Source: Planctomycetota bacterium (lineage in GTDB: Bacteria; Planctomycetota; JAJSAM01). From it: DNA of 64,000 bases. The stretch is from positions 124,001 through 188,000 of the forward strand of contig JAJSAM010000031.1 of the NCBI GenBank assembly GCA_024274785.1, read 5' to 3'. A program made the translations under genes and the position numbers. The notes beneath the pieces are model-generated. The model was not told the DNA's origin and ran no database searches. It was given only the letters and a program-made list of their open reading frames with translations. This document shows positions 1-9,341 of this stretch, piece after piece (the stretch's first letter is position 1; every line of letters begins with the position of its first letter).

Positions 1-1
1 G

Positions 2-184
2 GCGCTGCTTGCGCTGCACGGCTTCGACGCCGCGGACTTCCCCGATCCCGACGAGGGACGAAACTCCCCGACCTGCTGCCCGGACGCGCCCACCGGCGAC
101 GGCCCCTTCGCCGATCACCTCCTGAAGCACCACTTGAGCGCAAAGATGATCCGCCGGGCCGACGCCGGAATCGGCTCGCCGTAG
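2..184 (+). CDS. C-terminal end of an unidentified protein (5' end outside window)
   Basis: An open frame enters from the left edge and stops at TAG 182-184, leaving 60 residues. The codons have the G/C third-position bias of the neighbouring genes, so it is probably real coding sequence. The fragment has a Cys-Cys pair in a Pro/Asp-rich stretch and ends in a basic segment rich in His and Lys. I do not recognise the family. It ends 24 bases before the next start codon. Confidence 0.5.
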   Translation, partial: ALLALHGFDAADFPDPDEGRNSPTCCPDAPTGDGPFADHLLKHHLSAKMIRRADAGIGSP

Positions 185-196
185 TCCACCGGTCGC

Positions 197-202
197 TACA
201 AT
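197..202 (+). promoter_or_regulatory. -10-like element just upstream of the M20 gene
   Basis: TACAAT lies six bases before ATG 209. No Shine-Dalgarno sequence fits in between, so transcription may start at or next to the start codon (leaderless). The same arrangement recurs in this window. Confidence 0.4.
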
Positions 203-208
203 GCCGAC

Positions 209-1402
209 ATGACCGACAGATCGAAGCAGACCGACTCGCCGGGACACCGCCTGCTGGACTTCGCGGTCGATCTTAGGCGCGACTTCCACCGCCACCCCGA
301 GATCGGGATGCGGGAGAAACGCACGCAGAAGATCATCCGGAACCTGCTGAAGGAACTGAAGATCAAGCACCGCAACGTGGCCGGCACCGGCGTCCTCGGC
401 ATGATCCGCAGCGGGAAGCCGGGGCCGACCCTGATGCTTCGCGCCGACATGGACGCGCTCCCGGTCACCGAGATCAGCGATGCTCCCTACTGCAGCGTGA
501 ACGAAGGGTTCATGCACGCCTGCGGCCACGACGCCCACATGGCGGTGCTGCTCAGCGCGGCAAGGCACCTCAGGGAGACCGGGATCCCCCGCGGCAGCGT
601 GAAGCTCTGCTTCCAGCCGGGGGAAGAGGGTTTCAAGGGCGCGGCGGACGTGATCCGCGACGGCGCCCTCCGCAGACCGGACGTGGACGCCGCCGTCGGA
701 CTGCACGTCTGGCGGGACTTGAAAGTGGGACAGATCGCCGTGCTTTCCGGTCCGGTGATGGCCGCGGTGGACCTCGTCGAGATCACGATCACCGGCAAGG
801 GCGGTCATGCCGCGATGCCCCACCTCTCGGTCGATCCGGTGCTGATCAGCGCACACGTCATCACGGCCCTCCAGTCGATCGTCTCGAGACAGGTGGACCC
901 GCTGGACACCGGCGTCGTGACGATCGCCTCGGTCGATGCCGGTACCGCCCACAACATCATCCCGGAAGAGGTGGTTCTCCGCGGGACCTGCCGCACCTTC
1001 AGGAAGGCGACGCGCAAGCTGGTGCGAAAGCGCGTCGAGCAGATCGCCAGGGGCATCGCGCGTTCGATGGGTGGGAGCGCAAAGGTCGACTACGACGAGT
1101 TCCTTCCGGCCACGGTGAACGACCCGACCGTGGCCGCCCTGGTGCGCGAGGCGGCGGAGGCGGTGGTCGGGAAAAAGAACGTCGTCCCCGCCGAGCCCTC
1201 CATGGGCGGCGAGGACATGAGCCTGTACCTGAACGAGGTGCCCGGATGCTTCGCCTTCGTGGGTCTTCGGAACGAGAAGCGGGGGATCGAGTTCCCGCAC
1301 CACCACGCCCGGTTCGAGATGGACGAAGGGTGCCTGGCGGTGGGTACCGACCTGATGATCGAGGTAACGAAACGCTTTCTCGCCGATTCCCGACCAGTCT
1401 GA
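209..1402 (+). CDS. M20 family metallopeptidase / amidohydrolase (hippurate hydrolase-like)
   Basis: This is a 397-residue protein of the usual length for M20D amidohydrolases, which hydrolyse N-acyl amino acids or similar amides in the cytoplasm with two metal ions. Visible motifs are RADMDALP (78-85), the metal-binding HACGHDAH (103-110, with Cys105 and His107 as expected ligands), the Glu-Glu pair at 139-140, His166, and a late His cluster before the C-terminus. The dimerisation (lid) domain carries the family GGHAAMPH motif. No signal peptide is seen. ATG 209 follows a -10-like TACAAT. The exact substrate cannot be told from sequence. The 3' end overlaps the proposed start of the lipoprotein gene. 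Confidence 0.9.
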   Translation: MTDRSKQTDSPGHRLLDFAVDLRRDFHRHPEIGMREKRTQKIIRNLLKELKIKHRNVAGTGVLGMIRSGKPGPTLMLRADMDALPVTEISDAPYCSVNEGFMHACGHDAHMAVLLSAARHLRETGIPRGSVKLCFQPGEEGFKGAADVIRDGALRRPDVDAAVGLHVWRDLKVGQIAVLSGPVMAAVDLVEITITGKGGHAAMPHLSVDPVLISAHVITALQSIVSRQVDPLDTGVVTIASVDAGTAHNIIPEEVVLRGTCRTFRKATRKLVRKRVEQIARGIARSMGGSAKVDYDEFLPATVNDPTVAALVREAAEAVVGKKNVVPAEPSMGGEDMSLYLNEVPGCFAFVGLRNEKRGIEFPHHHARFEMDEGCLAVGTDLMIEVTKRFLADSRPV

Positions 1403-2136
1403 TCCTGCTCCTCCTCGCCGCCGTCACCGGCTGCGAGGAGAAGCCCACGGCACCACCGAGGGAGTTCGTCGGCGTGCGCTTCGAGGTCACCGCGGCTACT
1501 TCGGCGGTGAATCCGGCCTATGGCGCCGTCGTCCCGATGCGATTCACCATCCGCAACCTCCGGCCCGGGACCTGCCGGCTCGAGCGTTTCGAGACACTGG
1601 TCGGTGGCCGCCTGGAGTTGTGGAGGTCCTCGGGGGCGGGCGAACCGATCCCGGAGGGCGAGTCGTTCACGGTGGAGGTTCCCTACCGCCTGCTCACGAC
1701 GCAGGAGGACATGTTCCTGACCTTCGAGCCCCCGGATTCAAGGGACCCGGAGAGAGGCAGCGGCAAGATCCGGATGGAGCGAGCCAAGGTCGTGATCGCC
1801 TGTCCGGAGGAGCCCTTCGACTCCGGGCGACTGGAAAGGAAGTTCGACTCCTGGACCTGGTCCACCGCGCTCGAGGGGTTCGTTTACCGGGTGAACCAGT
1901 GGACCATCACTCTGGTCAGAGAAGACGCATCGGTGGGGCTCCCGCCGCTCCCCCTCCGGTTCCTGAAAGACATGGACATGCATCCCGAGGGCATCTCCAT
2001 CCTCCTCGACAATGAGACCACGAAAGTGATCACCGCCGAAATGCTGCCACAATTCCTGGCCGGCCTGCGGGCCCGGCAAGCCCGGCTCCAGGTGTCCAGA
2101 GAACCGGACCGAGCCCCGTATGAGGTGCTTCGCTAA
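1330..2136 (+). CDS. Predicted lipoprotein, function unknown
   Basis: The frame encodes a hydrophobic signal segment ending in a lipobox (V-T-G-C), so Cys would be lipidated and the protein anchored in a membrane. The rest looks like an extracytoplasmic beta-rich protein of about 240 residues and matches no family I recognise. The start is unsure. No ATG lies near the signal peptide. GTG 1330 is the nearest ordinary start and overlaps the M20 gene by 73 bases; CTG 1399 would give a very short signal. Codon use matches the neighbours. It stops with TAA, which shows that TAA is a normal stop here. Confidence 0.65.
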   Translation: MPGGGYRPDDRGNETLSRRFPTSLILLLLAAVTGCEEKPTAPPREFVGVRFEVTAATSAVNPAYGAVVPMRFTIRNLRPGTCRLERFETLVGGRLELWRSSGAGEPIPEGESFTVEVPYRLLTTQEDMFLTFEPPDSRDPERGSGKIRMERAKVVIACPEEPFDSGRLERKFDSWTWSTALEGFVYRVNQWTITLVREDASVGLPPLPLRFLKDMDMHPEGISILLDNETTKVITAEMLPQFLAGLRARQARLQVSREPDRAPYEVLR

Positions 2137-2172
2137 CCGCCGAATTCGAGAGACAAAGGAACCCCAGCGACC

Positions 2173-3255
2173 ATGCACTACGATGAACAGGAAGACACCC
2201 AGGCCGACCTGATCGCCCGACTGATCGGCCTGGCCGGCGGGACTCAGAACACGGACCTGCTGAAGGACATCATCAAGGATACGGTCGGCCTGATCGGCGA
2301 CGACACGTCCCGCGGGGATATCAAGATCATCAACTCGGCGTTCAAGGAACTGCGCTACGCCTTCCGAGTCTTCGCGCCGTACCGCCACGTGCGCAAGGTG
2401 ACGATCTTCGGCTCGGCCCGCATGACCGCGGAGCACCGGGCCTACCGGCAGGCCACGCGATTCGCCAGGCGCATCGCCCAGGAAGGCTTCATGGTCATCA
2501 CCGGCGCCGGCCCGGGCATCATGCAGGCCGGCCACGAGGGCGCCGGGCGGGAGATGTCTTTCGGCGTCAACATCCGACTGCCCTTCGAGCAGACCGCGAA
2601 CCCGGTGATCCTGGACGACCCGAAGCTGATCAACTTCAAGTACTTCTTCACGCGCAAGCTGGTCTTCGTGAAGGAGACCAACGCCATCGTCCTCTTTCCC
2701 GGCGGTTTCGGCACGCACGATGAGGGCTTCGAGGCGCTGACCCTCATGCAGACCGGCAAGGGGAACCTGATGCCGCTGGTGTACCTCGACCCCGAGGGCG
2801 ACCCCTACTGGGACGAGTGGGAGGACTACGTCGACCGGCAACTCATCCATCGGGGCATGGTCTCTCCGGAGGACCGCAATCTGTTCACGATCACCGACGA
2901 CCTGGAGCGGGCGGTACGAGAGATCAAGTCCTTCTACAGCGTGTTCCATTCCATGCGCTACGTGCGGGACGTCCTGGTGATCCGGCTCCAGCAGACGATC
3001 CCAGCATGGAAACTCGACAAGCTGAACGAGGATTTCCAGGACATCCTGGTTTCCGGCACGATCCAGCAACGGGAGGCCTACCCGGAGGAGGCCAACCAGC
3101 CCGAGATTGCCCACCTGCCCCGCCTCGCGCTGAAGTTCGACCGCCACCAGTTCGGCAAGCTGCGCGCGATGGTGGACTGCGTGAACGACTGGAATCGCGA
3201 GGAAGGAAAGCGATTGCCGGTGATGCGGGAAGAGAACGGAACGAGCGACACCTGA
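2173..3255 (+). CDS. LOG family / PpnN-like nucleotide-binding protein
   Basis: The 360-residue protein has a central Rossmann-like LOG domain with FGSAR (79-83), GAGPGIMQ (111-118) and the signature PGGFGTHDE (176-184). Family members cleave the N-glycosidic bond of nucleoside monophosphates (cytokinin-activating LOG, or PpnN in purine salvage). It has about 70 residues before the domain and about 100 after it. That makes it longer than plain LOG proteins (about 190) but shorter than E. coli PpnN (454). A weak AAGGA lies 12 bases before ATG 2173. It converges with the large gene on the other strand. Confidence 0.85.
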   Translation: MHYDEQEDTQADLIARLIGLAGGTQNTDLLKDIIKDTVGLIGDDTSRGDIKIINSAFKELRYAFRVFAPYRHVRKVTIFGSARMTAEHRAYRQATRFARRIAQEGFMVITGAGPGIMQAGHEGAGREMSFGVNIRLPFEQTANPVILDDPKLINFKYFFTRKLVFVKETNAIVLFPGGFGTHDEGFEALTLMQTGKGNLMPLVYLDPEGDPYWDEWEDYVDRQLIHRGMVSPEDRNLFTITDDLERAVREIKSFYSVFHSMRYVRDVLVIRLQQTIPAWKLDKLNEDFQDILVSGTIQQREAYPEEANQPEIAHLPRLALKFDRHQFGKLRAMVDCVNDWNREEGKRLPVMREENGTSDT

Positions 3256-3289
3256 TCAATCCCGATCCGCCGCCCGCACCGGTCTGCGC

Positions 3290-6200
3290 TCACAGCTCGA
3301 TGGCGTAGAGCTTTCCGTCCATCGATGAGAGGTAGATCGTGTCATCCACGATGATCGGCTGCGAGACGATCTTGCCGCCCGTCTCGAAGCGCCACAGCGT
3401 GCGGCCGTCCTCCCGGGACAGGCAGTAAAGGAACCCGCCGGTGCTGCCGACGAACACGGACTCGTCGGTGACCGTGGCGGCGCCAAGGATCGGCTTCCCG
3501 AGCAGACTGGACCAGAGCGACCTCTCCCCCCCGGCCACGCGGTAGGCATACATCTTGCCGTCCGTGCTCCCGACGAACACGTTCCCCCGGGTCAGCACCG
3601 GACGCGCCTTCACCATGCCGTTGGTGCAGAAGGAGGCGACGGACGCCCGGGTGAGCGTGTTACTCGCCTGGACCGAAAAGTCGTCCGACCCCACGCAGAC
3701 AAAGCTGCCTTCCACTGCCGGAGTCGTCGCCACGGCCCTCCCCACCGGAACCTTGCCCAACTCACGTCCATCCGCCATGGCGAGGATCGTGACCAGTCGC
3801 AGATCGTAGCTGCCGACATAGACGTCGTCACCACGGATCGCCGGGGCGGATCCCGGTGTGGCCGAGAATTGCGCGCTCCAGAGCACGCGGCCGGTTTCGG
3901 CATCCAGTGCCGTCGTTGCCCCACTGTCGTCGTTCACCAGCACGCTGGCGCCGTCGGTCGACGGAACCAGCGCACCCTGGATGGCACTGCCGAGATCGTG
4001 GCGCCAGACGATATTGCCCTGCCAGGTGGTCAACCCGAGGAGTTCGCCGCGCGCGGTCCCCACGATGACGCGGTCGCGGACCACCGCCGCCGTGGAACAG
4101 GTATCCCCGAATATCCCGAGCGGAACCGAGAACTTCACCGAGCCGTCACTGGTCGATAGCGCATAGAGATTACGATCCCGGCCCGCGATGAACAGAGTGT
4201 CACCGCTCACGACAGGTGTCGCTTCGAACGGCCCGCTGCTCTCGAACGTCCAGCGCACCTTCTTGCGAAGGAAGAACTCGGTTTCCGCGTCCAGCACGGC
4301 CTCGATGTCCTGGACCAGGGGCTCGTAGCCTTCGAGCTCGAGCCGGATCCGGTTGCGATCGGCGAGGGAGTAGGAGATCTGCGAGCCGCCCCCATCGCTG
4401 GCCATCTCGATCCCGTTCAGAAAGACGCGGGCTCCGGCGGGCACCGTGCGGATCCGGGCCGGATAGGTTGCCGCCTGAACCGCCTTGGTCAACGGATAGA
4501 GCGACCGGACTTCCCGGTAGATTCGAACGGCGGACTCGAGGTTGCCACGCTTCGCTTCTCTCTTCGCCTTCTTGATCAGAGCCAGTGCATTCTCCTCGGC
4601 GCTTCGAATCCGCTCCGCCTGCTCCTGCGCCTTGGCGACGAAATCGCCCTTCTCCGGATCGAACTTTCCGATCTGCTCGTAGATGGCGAGTGCTCTTTCC
4701 ATGTCGCCGGCCTTTGCGGCGATTTCCGCATCCCGCATGTCACGCGACAAGCCATGTTTCAGGTACTCGGCCTCGAACACATCGACTCTTCCGAGCAGGT
4801 CGGTCGCCCGGCGTCCCACCGAGGAGAACGGATAGCGAACCTGCAGGTCCCGGATCCGCATACGGGCGGCTTCGAACTGGTTGCCGTCGATGAGAGCCTG
4901 CACATCTTCGCTCTCTTCCAGGTAGGTCGACCGGGCCATGCGCTCGTAGGCGAAACTCCCTCCTCCGAACAGCAGCACCAGCACCGCCGCCGCAATCGCT
5001 CCCCGCAGAATCCAGATCGCCTTCCGGCCCCTCGTGAGCACCAGGAGCTTCTTCCGATAAACCCGGTTGTTTCGCTCGATGGCCAGGATCCGGCGGTAGA
5101 CCTCTTTCAGTTCCTTCGCCGGAGCATCGCTCGCCTCGAGGGTGTGGGCCAGTCTCTTGAGTTCGGTCAGCGCGTCCGCCCGCAACCCGAGACCAAGCAG
5201 AGTCAAGGCAAAGAGCTTCCGGGCCCGCGGGTCGTTGGGCGCCACGTTGACCAGCGAAGTGAGCAGGTTGCGTGCGCGGTTCAGGAGGTTGTTCTTGAAG
5301 AGAGACTCCGCGACTTCGAGGCCCTCCTCCATGTACTTGGCCATATCCCCGAGAGTCCGGTACACCTCGAGGATCTGCTCCTTGGTGTTGAAGTCCTGCG
5401 GCATGCAACGCGCCGCGTTCTTCAGGGAACTGAGAACCTGCGCGAGATTGCTCCGCCGGCGATGTATTCCGGCGATTTCCTTCCAGACCACCGCGGCCTT
5501 GGCGTTCTGACGAACCCGCTCGTAGGCCTTGGCCAACCGGGATCGAATGATCAGGTCGCCGAGCATCTCCTTCCGGGACATCTCGAGCTTCTTGATCTCC
5601 TCGAGGACCGCCTCGTGGTCGACCTCGACTCCCACTCCCCGGTCACCGATGCGGAGGAGATAACCCTTCGAAAGGCCGGTATAGAGTGACTCGTAGACAT
5701 CCAGAGCCGAGAGATCGGACGCAGCGAGAATGTCGCGAATCTTCCGGCTCCCATCACAGTAACGCAGGAATTCGACAAGGGTCCGGTCCCCCCCCTGTGC
5801 AATCTTCCCTCTCCCGCTCGCGGTGATGTGAGGCACCTCGATGTCGGAGGTCACCGCGTTGGGCAGGGATCTCCACTTCCCGACCCGCTCCCGAACCGAG
5901 TCCACGAAAGAACTGACATCACAACTCAGGGAACTGGCGTGGTGGCTGGCCTCGTAGAACTGCTCCGGCGGTTGCCCCTCACGGAACTCGAACTCCGCTT
6001 CACTCCAGTAGTAGAGGTCGCAGAACTCACCTTCGAGTTGACTGCGCACCATCCCCTCGATGTCATCGCGATCGACGAGAGCCATGTCGATGGCCGCTTG
6101 ACCGAAGCTCTTCTGCTCTTCCCGGGCATGCTGCAGGACCTTGTCCCGGTCGTCCGCGGTGAGATTCCCCCGTCCGACCAGCATGTCCCCGATCAACTGG

Positions 6201-6373
6201 CTCCGGCTGCGGCCGAGGTTCAGCATCCGCATCCCGCCGATGGCGAAATAGAAGATCTTCTCGCTGACCCCGTCGGAGACCAGGAACGAGTACGCGCCGT
6301 TGCCGAGTGCCAGGGTATCGAGCACCTGCTCGAGAGCTTCTGCGGTCAGTTGCCCCTTCAATTCAAGAGCCAT
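3290..6373 (-). CDS. DUF4388 / TPR / PEGA / PQQ-propeller membrane protein
   Basis: This 1027-residue protein is a mosaic. Residues 1 to about 170 look like a DUF4388 (PATAN-like) regulatory domain. Residues 260-440 form TPR-like helical repeats. One transmembrane helix lies at about 453-475. A second helical/TPR segment follows, then a PEGA domain near 650-710 (YPARIRTVPAGARVFLNG). From about 715 to the end there are PQQ-type beta-propeller repeats such as GxVYVGSxDxxLYAL variants. The layout suggests a sensor or scaffold with a cytoplasmic N-terminus and an exported propeller. GGAGG sits about five bases before ATG 6373. The gene is divergent from a kinase-SUMF1 gene, so the two may share a signalling function. 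No catalytic residues are evident. Confidence 0.8.
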   Translation of the reverse strand: MALELKGQLTAEALEQVLDTLALGNGAYSFLVSDGVSEKIFYFAIGGMRMLNLGRSRSQLIGDMLVGRGNLTADDRDKVLQHAREEQKSFGQAAIDMALVDRDDIEGMVRSQLEGEFCDLYYWSEAEFEFREGQPPEQFYEASHHASSLSCDVSSFVDSVRERVGKWRSLPNAVTSDIEVPHITASGRGKIAQGGDRTLVEFLRYCDGSRKIRDILAASDLSALDVYESLYTGLSKGYLLRIGDRGVGVEVDHEAVLEEIKKLEMSRKEMLGDLIIRSRLAKAYERVRQNAKAAVVWKEIAGIHRRRSNLAQVLSSLKNAARCMPQDFNTKEQILEVYRTLGDMAKYMEEGLEVAESLFKNNLLNRARNLLTSLVNVAPNDPRARKLFALTLLGLGLRADALTELKRLAHTLEASDAPAKELKEVYRRILAIERNNRVYRKKLLVLTRGRKAIWILRGAIAAAVLVLLFGGGSFAYERMARSTYLEESEDVQALIDGNQFEAARMRIRDLQVRYPFSSVGRRATDLLGRVDVFEAEYLKHGLSRDMRDAEIAAKAGDMERALAIYEQIGKFDPEKGDFVAKAQEQAERIRSAEENALALIKKAKREAKRGNLESAVRIYREVRSLYPLTKAVQAATYPARIRTVPAGARVFLNGIEMASDGGGSQISYSLADRNRIRLELEGYEPLVQDIEAVLDAETEFFLRKKVRWTFESSGPFEATPVVSGDTLFIAGRDRNLYALSTSDGSVKFSVPLGIFGDTCSTAAVVRDRVIVGTARGELLGLTTWQGNIVWRHDLGSAIQGALVPSTDGASVLVNDDSGATTALDAETGRVLWSAQFSATPGSAPAIRGDDVYVGSYDLRLVTILAMADGRELGKVPVGRAVATTPAVEGSFVCVGSDDFSVQASNTLTRASVASFCTNGMVKARPVLTRGNVFVGSTDGKMYAYRVAGGERSLWSSLLGKPILGAATVTDESVFVGSTGGFLYCLSREDGRTLWRFETGGKIVSQPIIVDDTIYLSSMDGKLYAIEL

Positions 6374-6642
6374 ACGGCCCTCCTCTTCCTTTTCGCCGTG
6401 ATTCGCGACTGTTTACCTATCGACAGACCCGCGGGCGAGATTGAGTGTGAACCGACGCTGGAATCAAGGCCGGAGCCAACCCTCGAGCGCGGCTCAGCCG
6501 CACCGTGCACCGTGCGTCGCGAAGGAAGGCGCGAAAGCCCCCGATCCGGGCAGAAAAATCCGGACGCGGGCTAAAGCAACGGGGATCCCATTTCGATAGA
6601 GAGAAGTTGGCCGTTCAAGGAAGAGGCGGGCTGGAGGTCGGT

Positions 6643-9291
6643 TTGCAGTCACAGGAAGAGGTCATCATCCAGCGGGCCCTGGAGAGGGGCGTGCTCACCA
6701 GGGAGGACATCGGAGACTGCAGCCGAACTGTGGAGTCCCTGAAGAGCCTCGGCGTGGAGAAGTCACTCTTCGACGCATTGAAGGAACATCGCCTGTTGAC
6801 GGACGAGGTCATCGCCGACCTCGATAAGGCCGCTCACGAAGACGAGAGCCGGGCCGGGCGCCACCCGGTGAAGAAGAAGGCCGGCCCCGATATCGAAAAC
6901 ACCGCGGAAAGAAAGCTCAGAGAGTGCCTCTTCCATTCCGTCGATGAGTCGGACGATTCCCCGGCGCCGCCAGAATCCGCCACGGTCCCACCGCCTCGCG
7001 CGACCAGGATCCCGCCACCCGCAAAATCCGGAGCGAGCCCCTCCCCCGCAGCTCCTGTCACCACGGCAGCCCCAGACGAATTCAGCCCGGTCGACAAGAC
7101 GATGAACTTCGACAACGAGGAACTGGCCGAGGTTCCTGGCGAAACCGAAGAGGCTCCCCTGGAGGCGGAGGACCAGGTTCGGCAGTCATCCGGCATGACC
7201 GCCATCGATCTCGAAGTGCTGATGGACGACATCGATCAGGAGAGTTCGGCAACGACCAGCATGTCGATCCCCCGAAGCAGCACGGTGAGCGACACCAGCG
7301 CAGAACTGATCGGACAGGTGATCGGTGGATGTCAGATCGAGTCGAAGCTGGGGCAAGGCGCGATGGGCACCGTTTACAAGGCCACCCACCAGGCCCTGCA
7401 GAAGACCGTGGCGGTGAAGATTCTGAACTCGATCCGCTTCTGCGAGAAAAGCCAGATCGAGCAGTTCTTCGCCGAAGCCAGATCGGCGGCGGCGATCGAG
7501 CACCAGAACATCGTGACCGTTCACGACGTCGGCAATGCCGCCAGCCACTACTACCTGGTGATGCAGTACATCGAAGGTCAGTCCGTCGAAGAGCGAATCA
7601 CGAACGGGAAACCGCTCGAGATGAAGGAAGCGGTCCGTATCGTCGCGGAGGCCGCGAGAGGTCTCGAAGTCGCCCACCAGAGTGGCATCGTGCACCGGGA
7701 CATCAAGCCGGCCAACCTCATGCTGACCACGACCGGCCAGGTCAAGATCGCGGACTTCGGCCTGGCCTACCGCGGTGAGGACAGCACCAACGTCACCGGC
7801 GGCGTCGAAGTGATGGGCACTCCCTCCTACATGTCGCCGGAACAGATCGATGGGCGAAACGTCGACCACCGGAGCGACCTCTACTCCCTGGGCGTCACTC
7901 TCTACTACCTCGCAACCGGCCGGAAACCGTTCGAGGGATCGACGCCGATGGAAGTCCTGCTCAAACACGTCAGCGAAAAACCGGTCCCGGTCTGCGATAT
8001 CAACCCGAAGATCCCGAAGGCCGTCGGACAAGTGGTCGAGCGCCTGATGGCGAAGCACCCCGAGAACCGCTATGAGACCGCGGGCGCACTGGCGGCGGAC
8101 CTCGAGGATATCCTCCAGGGTGGCAAGCCGACCGTGGTGGTGGCGATGGAAGACGTCATCCAGCGCATGGAGGAACTGGCTCGCATCGAAACCAGTCCGG
8201 TCCGGGACCGGCGTCCGATGATCGCCGCGACGTTTTCCGGCATCGCCGCCGCGCTCTGCCTCATCCTCTTCACGTTCGCGCTGCCGGAGATCCAGGGCCT
8301 GGAGAATGCGGCCGGAATCGCATCCGAAGATCCCATTCAGAAGGAGGGAAAGAAGGCGCTCTCTGCCGCAGAGACGTTCGCGCAAGAGCATCCGGAATCG
8401 ATCGGGGAACTCCGGGAACAATTCCGGGAGATCCAGAAGACCTTCCCACCCCCCTTCCGGGGACAGGCATCCACGCTGCTGCGAAACTACGAACGTGCTT
8501 ACGATGAACTCAGCAGGAAGGAAGCCAGCGCATGGATCACCCGGGCGGCGCGCCTGCAGGCTGAAGAGAAACCCGTCAAGGCCCTCCTGGCGTTGAACGA
8601 CATTCCCGAAACCTGGTTGCTGGGGGCGGTAGGCAGCGAGGTGAAGAAGCGCCGGGAACGCATCGCGAGGGAGCTTTTGAACTCCACGAACATGACGCTC
8701 GTCCCCGGCGGCACGTTTCTCTCCGGTGCGGAGAAGATCGAGGAGCACCTGGCGCCATTCCTGATCGATGTCACCGAAGTCACGAATCGGGAGTACGAGA
8801 GTTTTGTTACGGTGACCGGCCACGCCTCTCCCCCCCACTGGCGAGACGGCGGGAGCCCCGAAGACCTCCTGGACCATCCGGTCTCCGGCGTTACCTTCGC
8901 GGATGCGCAAGCCTTCGCCGCGTACGTGGGGAAACGCCTGCCGACCGCCCTCGAGTGGGAAAAAGCCGCCCGTGGGACCGATGGACGGCTCTACCCCTGG
9001 GGCGACGAGTTCGACCAGAAGCGAGCGAATTGCCAGGGCCTTTACGACGGGACCACTCCGGTCCGGCAATTCTACGGTGGACGCTCTCCCTACAATTGTC
9101 TGAACATGGCGGGTAATGTTCACGAGTGGACGGACAGTGTCGACCCGGTGAGCGGCAAACCGATCATCATGGGCGGCGCATACCGCTCCTACGTCACCAA
9201 CATCAGGACCTTCATGAAGCTGGCACTCGATCCCGAGCATGACGACGCCCGGCTGGCGGTGGGCTTCCGGTGCGCGAAGGACACTCCCTGA
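6643..9291 (+). CDS. Ser/Thr protein kinase with C-terminal SUMF1 (FGE-sulfatase) domain
   Basis: The order is a helical N-terminus, a Pro/Glu-rich linker, a Hanks-type kinase domain, one transmembrane helix and a SUMF1-fold domain. Kinase motifs visible are GQGAMGTVYK near residue 235, the VAVKI lysine, HRDIKPANL near 351, DFGLA and SPEQ. The helix is near 526-548 and the SUMF1 domain covers about 685-880 (VPGGTF, EWEKAARG, YPWGDE, NMAGNVHEW, GFRC). The active-site cysteine pair of true formylglycine-generating enzymes is absent, so the C-terminal domain is more likely a binding or sensor module. I chose TTG 6643 because GGAGG lies five bases upstream; GTG 6505 and TTG 6607 are alternatives. 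Confidence 0.85.
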   Translation: MQSQEEVIIQRALERGVLTREDIGDCSRTVESLKSLGVEKSLFDALKEHRLLTDEVIADLDKAAHEDESRAGRHPVKKKAGPDIENTAERKLRECLFHSVDESDDSPAPPESATVPPPRATRIPPPAKSGASPSPAAPVTTAAPDEFSPVDKTMNFDNEELAEVPGETEEAPLEAEDQVRQSSGMTAIDLEVLMDDIDQESSATTSMSIPRSSTVSDTSAELIGQVIGGCQIESKLGQGAMGTVYKATHQALQKTVAVKILNSIRFCEKSQIEQFFAEARSAAAIEHQNIVTVHDVGNAASHYYLVMQYIEGQSVEERITNGKPLEMKEAVRIVAEAARGLEVAHQSGIVHRDIKPANLMLTTTGQVKIADFGLAYRGEDSTNVTGGVEVMGTPSYMSPEQIDGRNVDHRSDLYSLGVTLYYLATGRKPFEGSTPMEVLLKHVSEKPVPVCDINPKIPKAVGQVVERLMAKHPENRYETAGALAADLEDILQGGKPTVVVAMEDVIQRMEELARIETSPVRDRRPMIAATFSGIAAALCLILFTFALPEIQGLENAAGIASEDPIQKEGKKALSAAETFAQEHPESIGELREQFREIQKTFPPPFRGQASTLLRNYERAYDELSRKEASAWITRAARLQAEEKPVKALLALNDIPETWLLGAVGSEVKKRRERIARELLNSTNMTLVPGGTFLSGAEKIEEHLAPFLIDVTEVTNREYESFVTVTGHASPPHWRDGGSPEDLLDHPVSGVTFADAQAFAAYVGKRLPTALEWEKAARGTDGRLYPWGDEFDQKRANCQGLYDGTTPVRQFYGGRSPYNCLNMAGNVHEWTDSVDPVSGKPIIMGGAYRSYVTNIRTFMKLALDPEHDDARLAVGFRCAKDTP

Positions 9292-9341
9292 TTCACCGGG
9301 ATTCCGGCTTTCTCCTGTCCCCATCCGGCACCATGTTGTAG

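Noticed and set aside
1738-3147. Long minus-strand frame opposite the lipoprotein and LOG genes
   Set aside because: It mirrors the strong third-position GC bias of the real genes; the plus strand has clear LOG motifs.
4595-4605. TTCGAATCC resembling a tRNA T-loop
   Set aside because: It lies inside the large DUF4388 gene and no cloverleaf can be drawn around it.
7186-9324. Frame of 712 codons opposite the kinase-SUMF1 gene
   Set aside because: No motifs, and the kinase motifs on the plus strand are complete.
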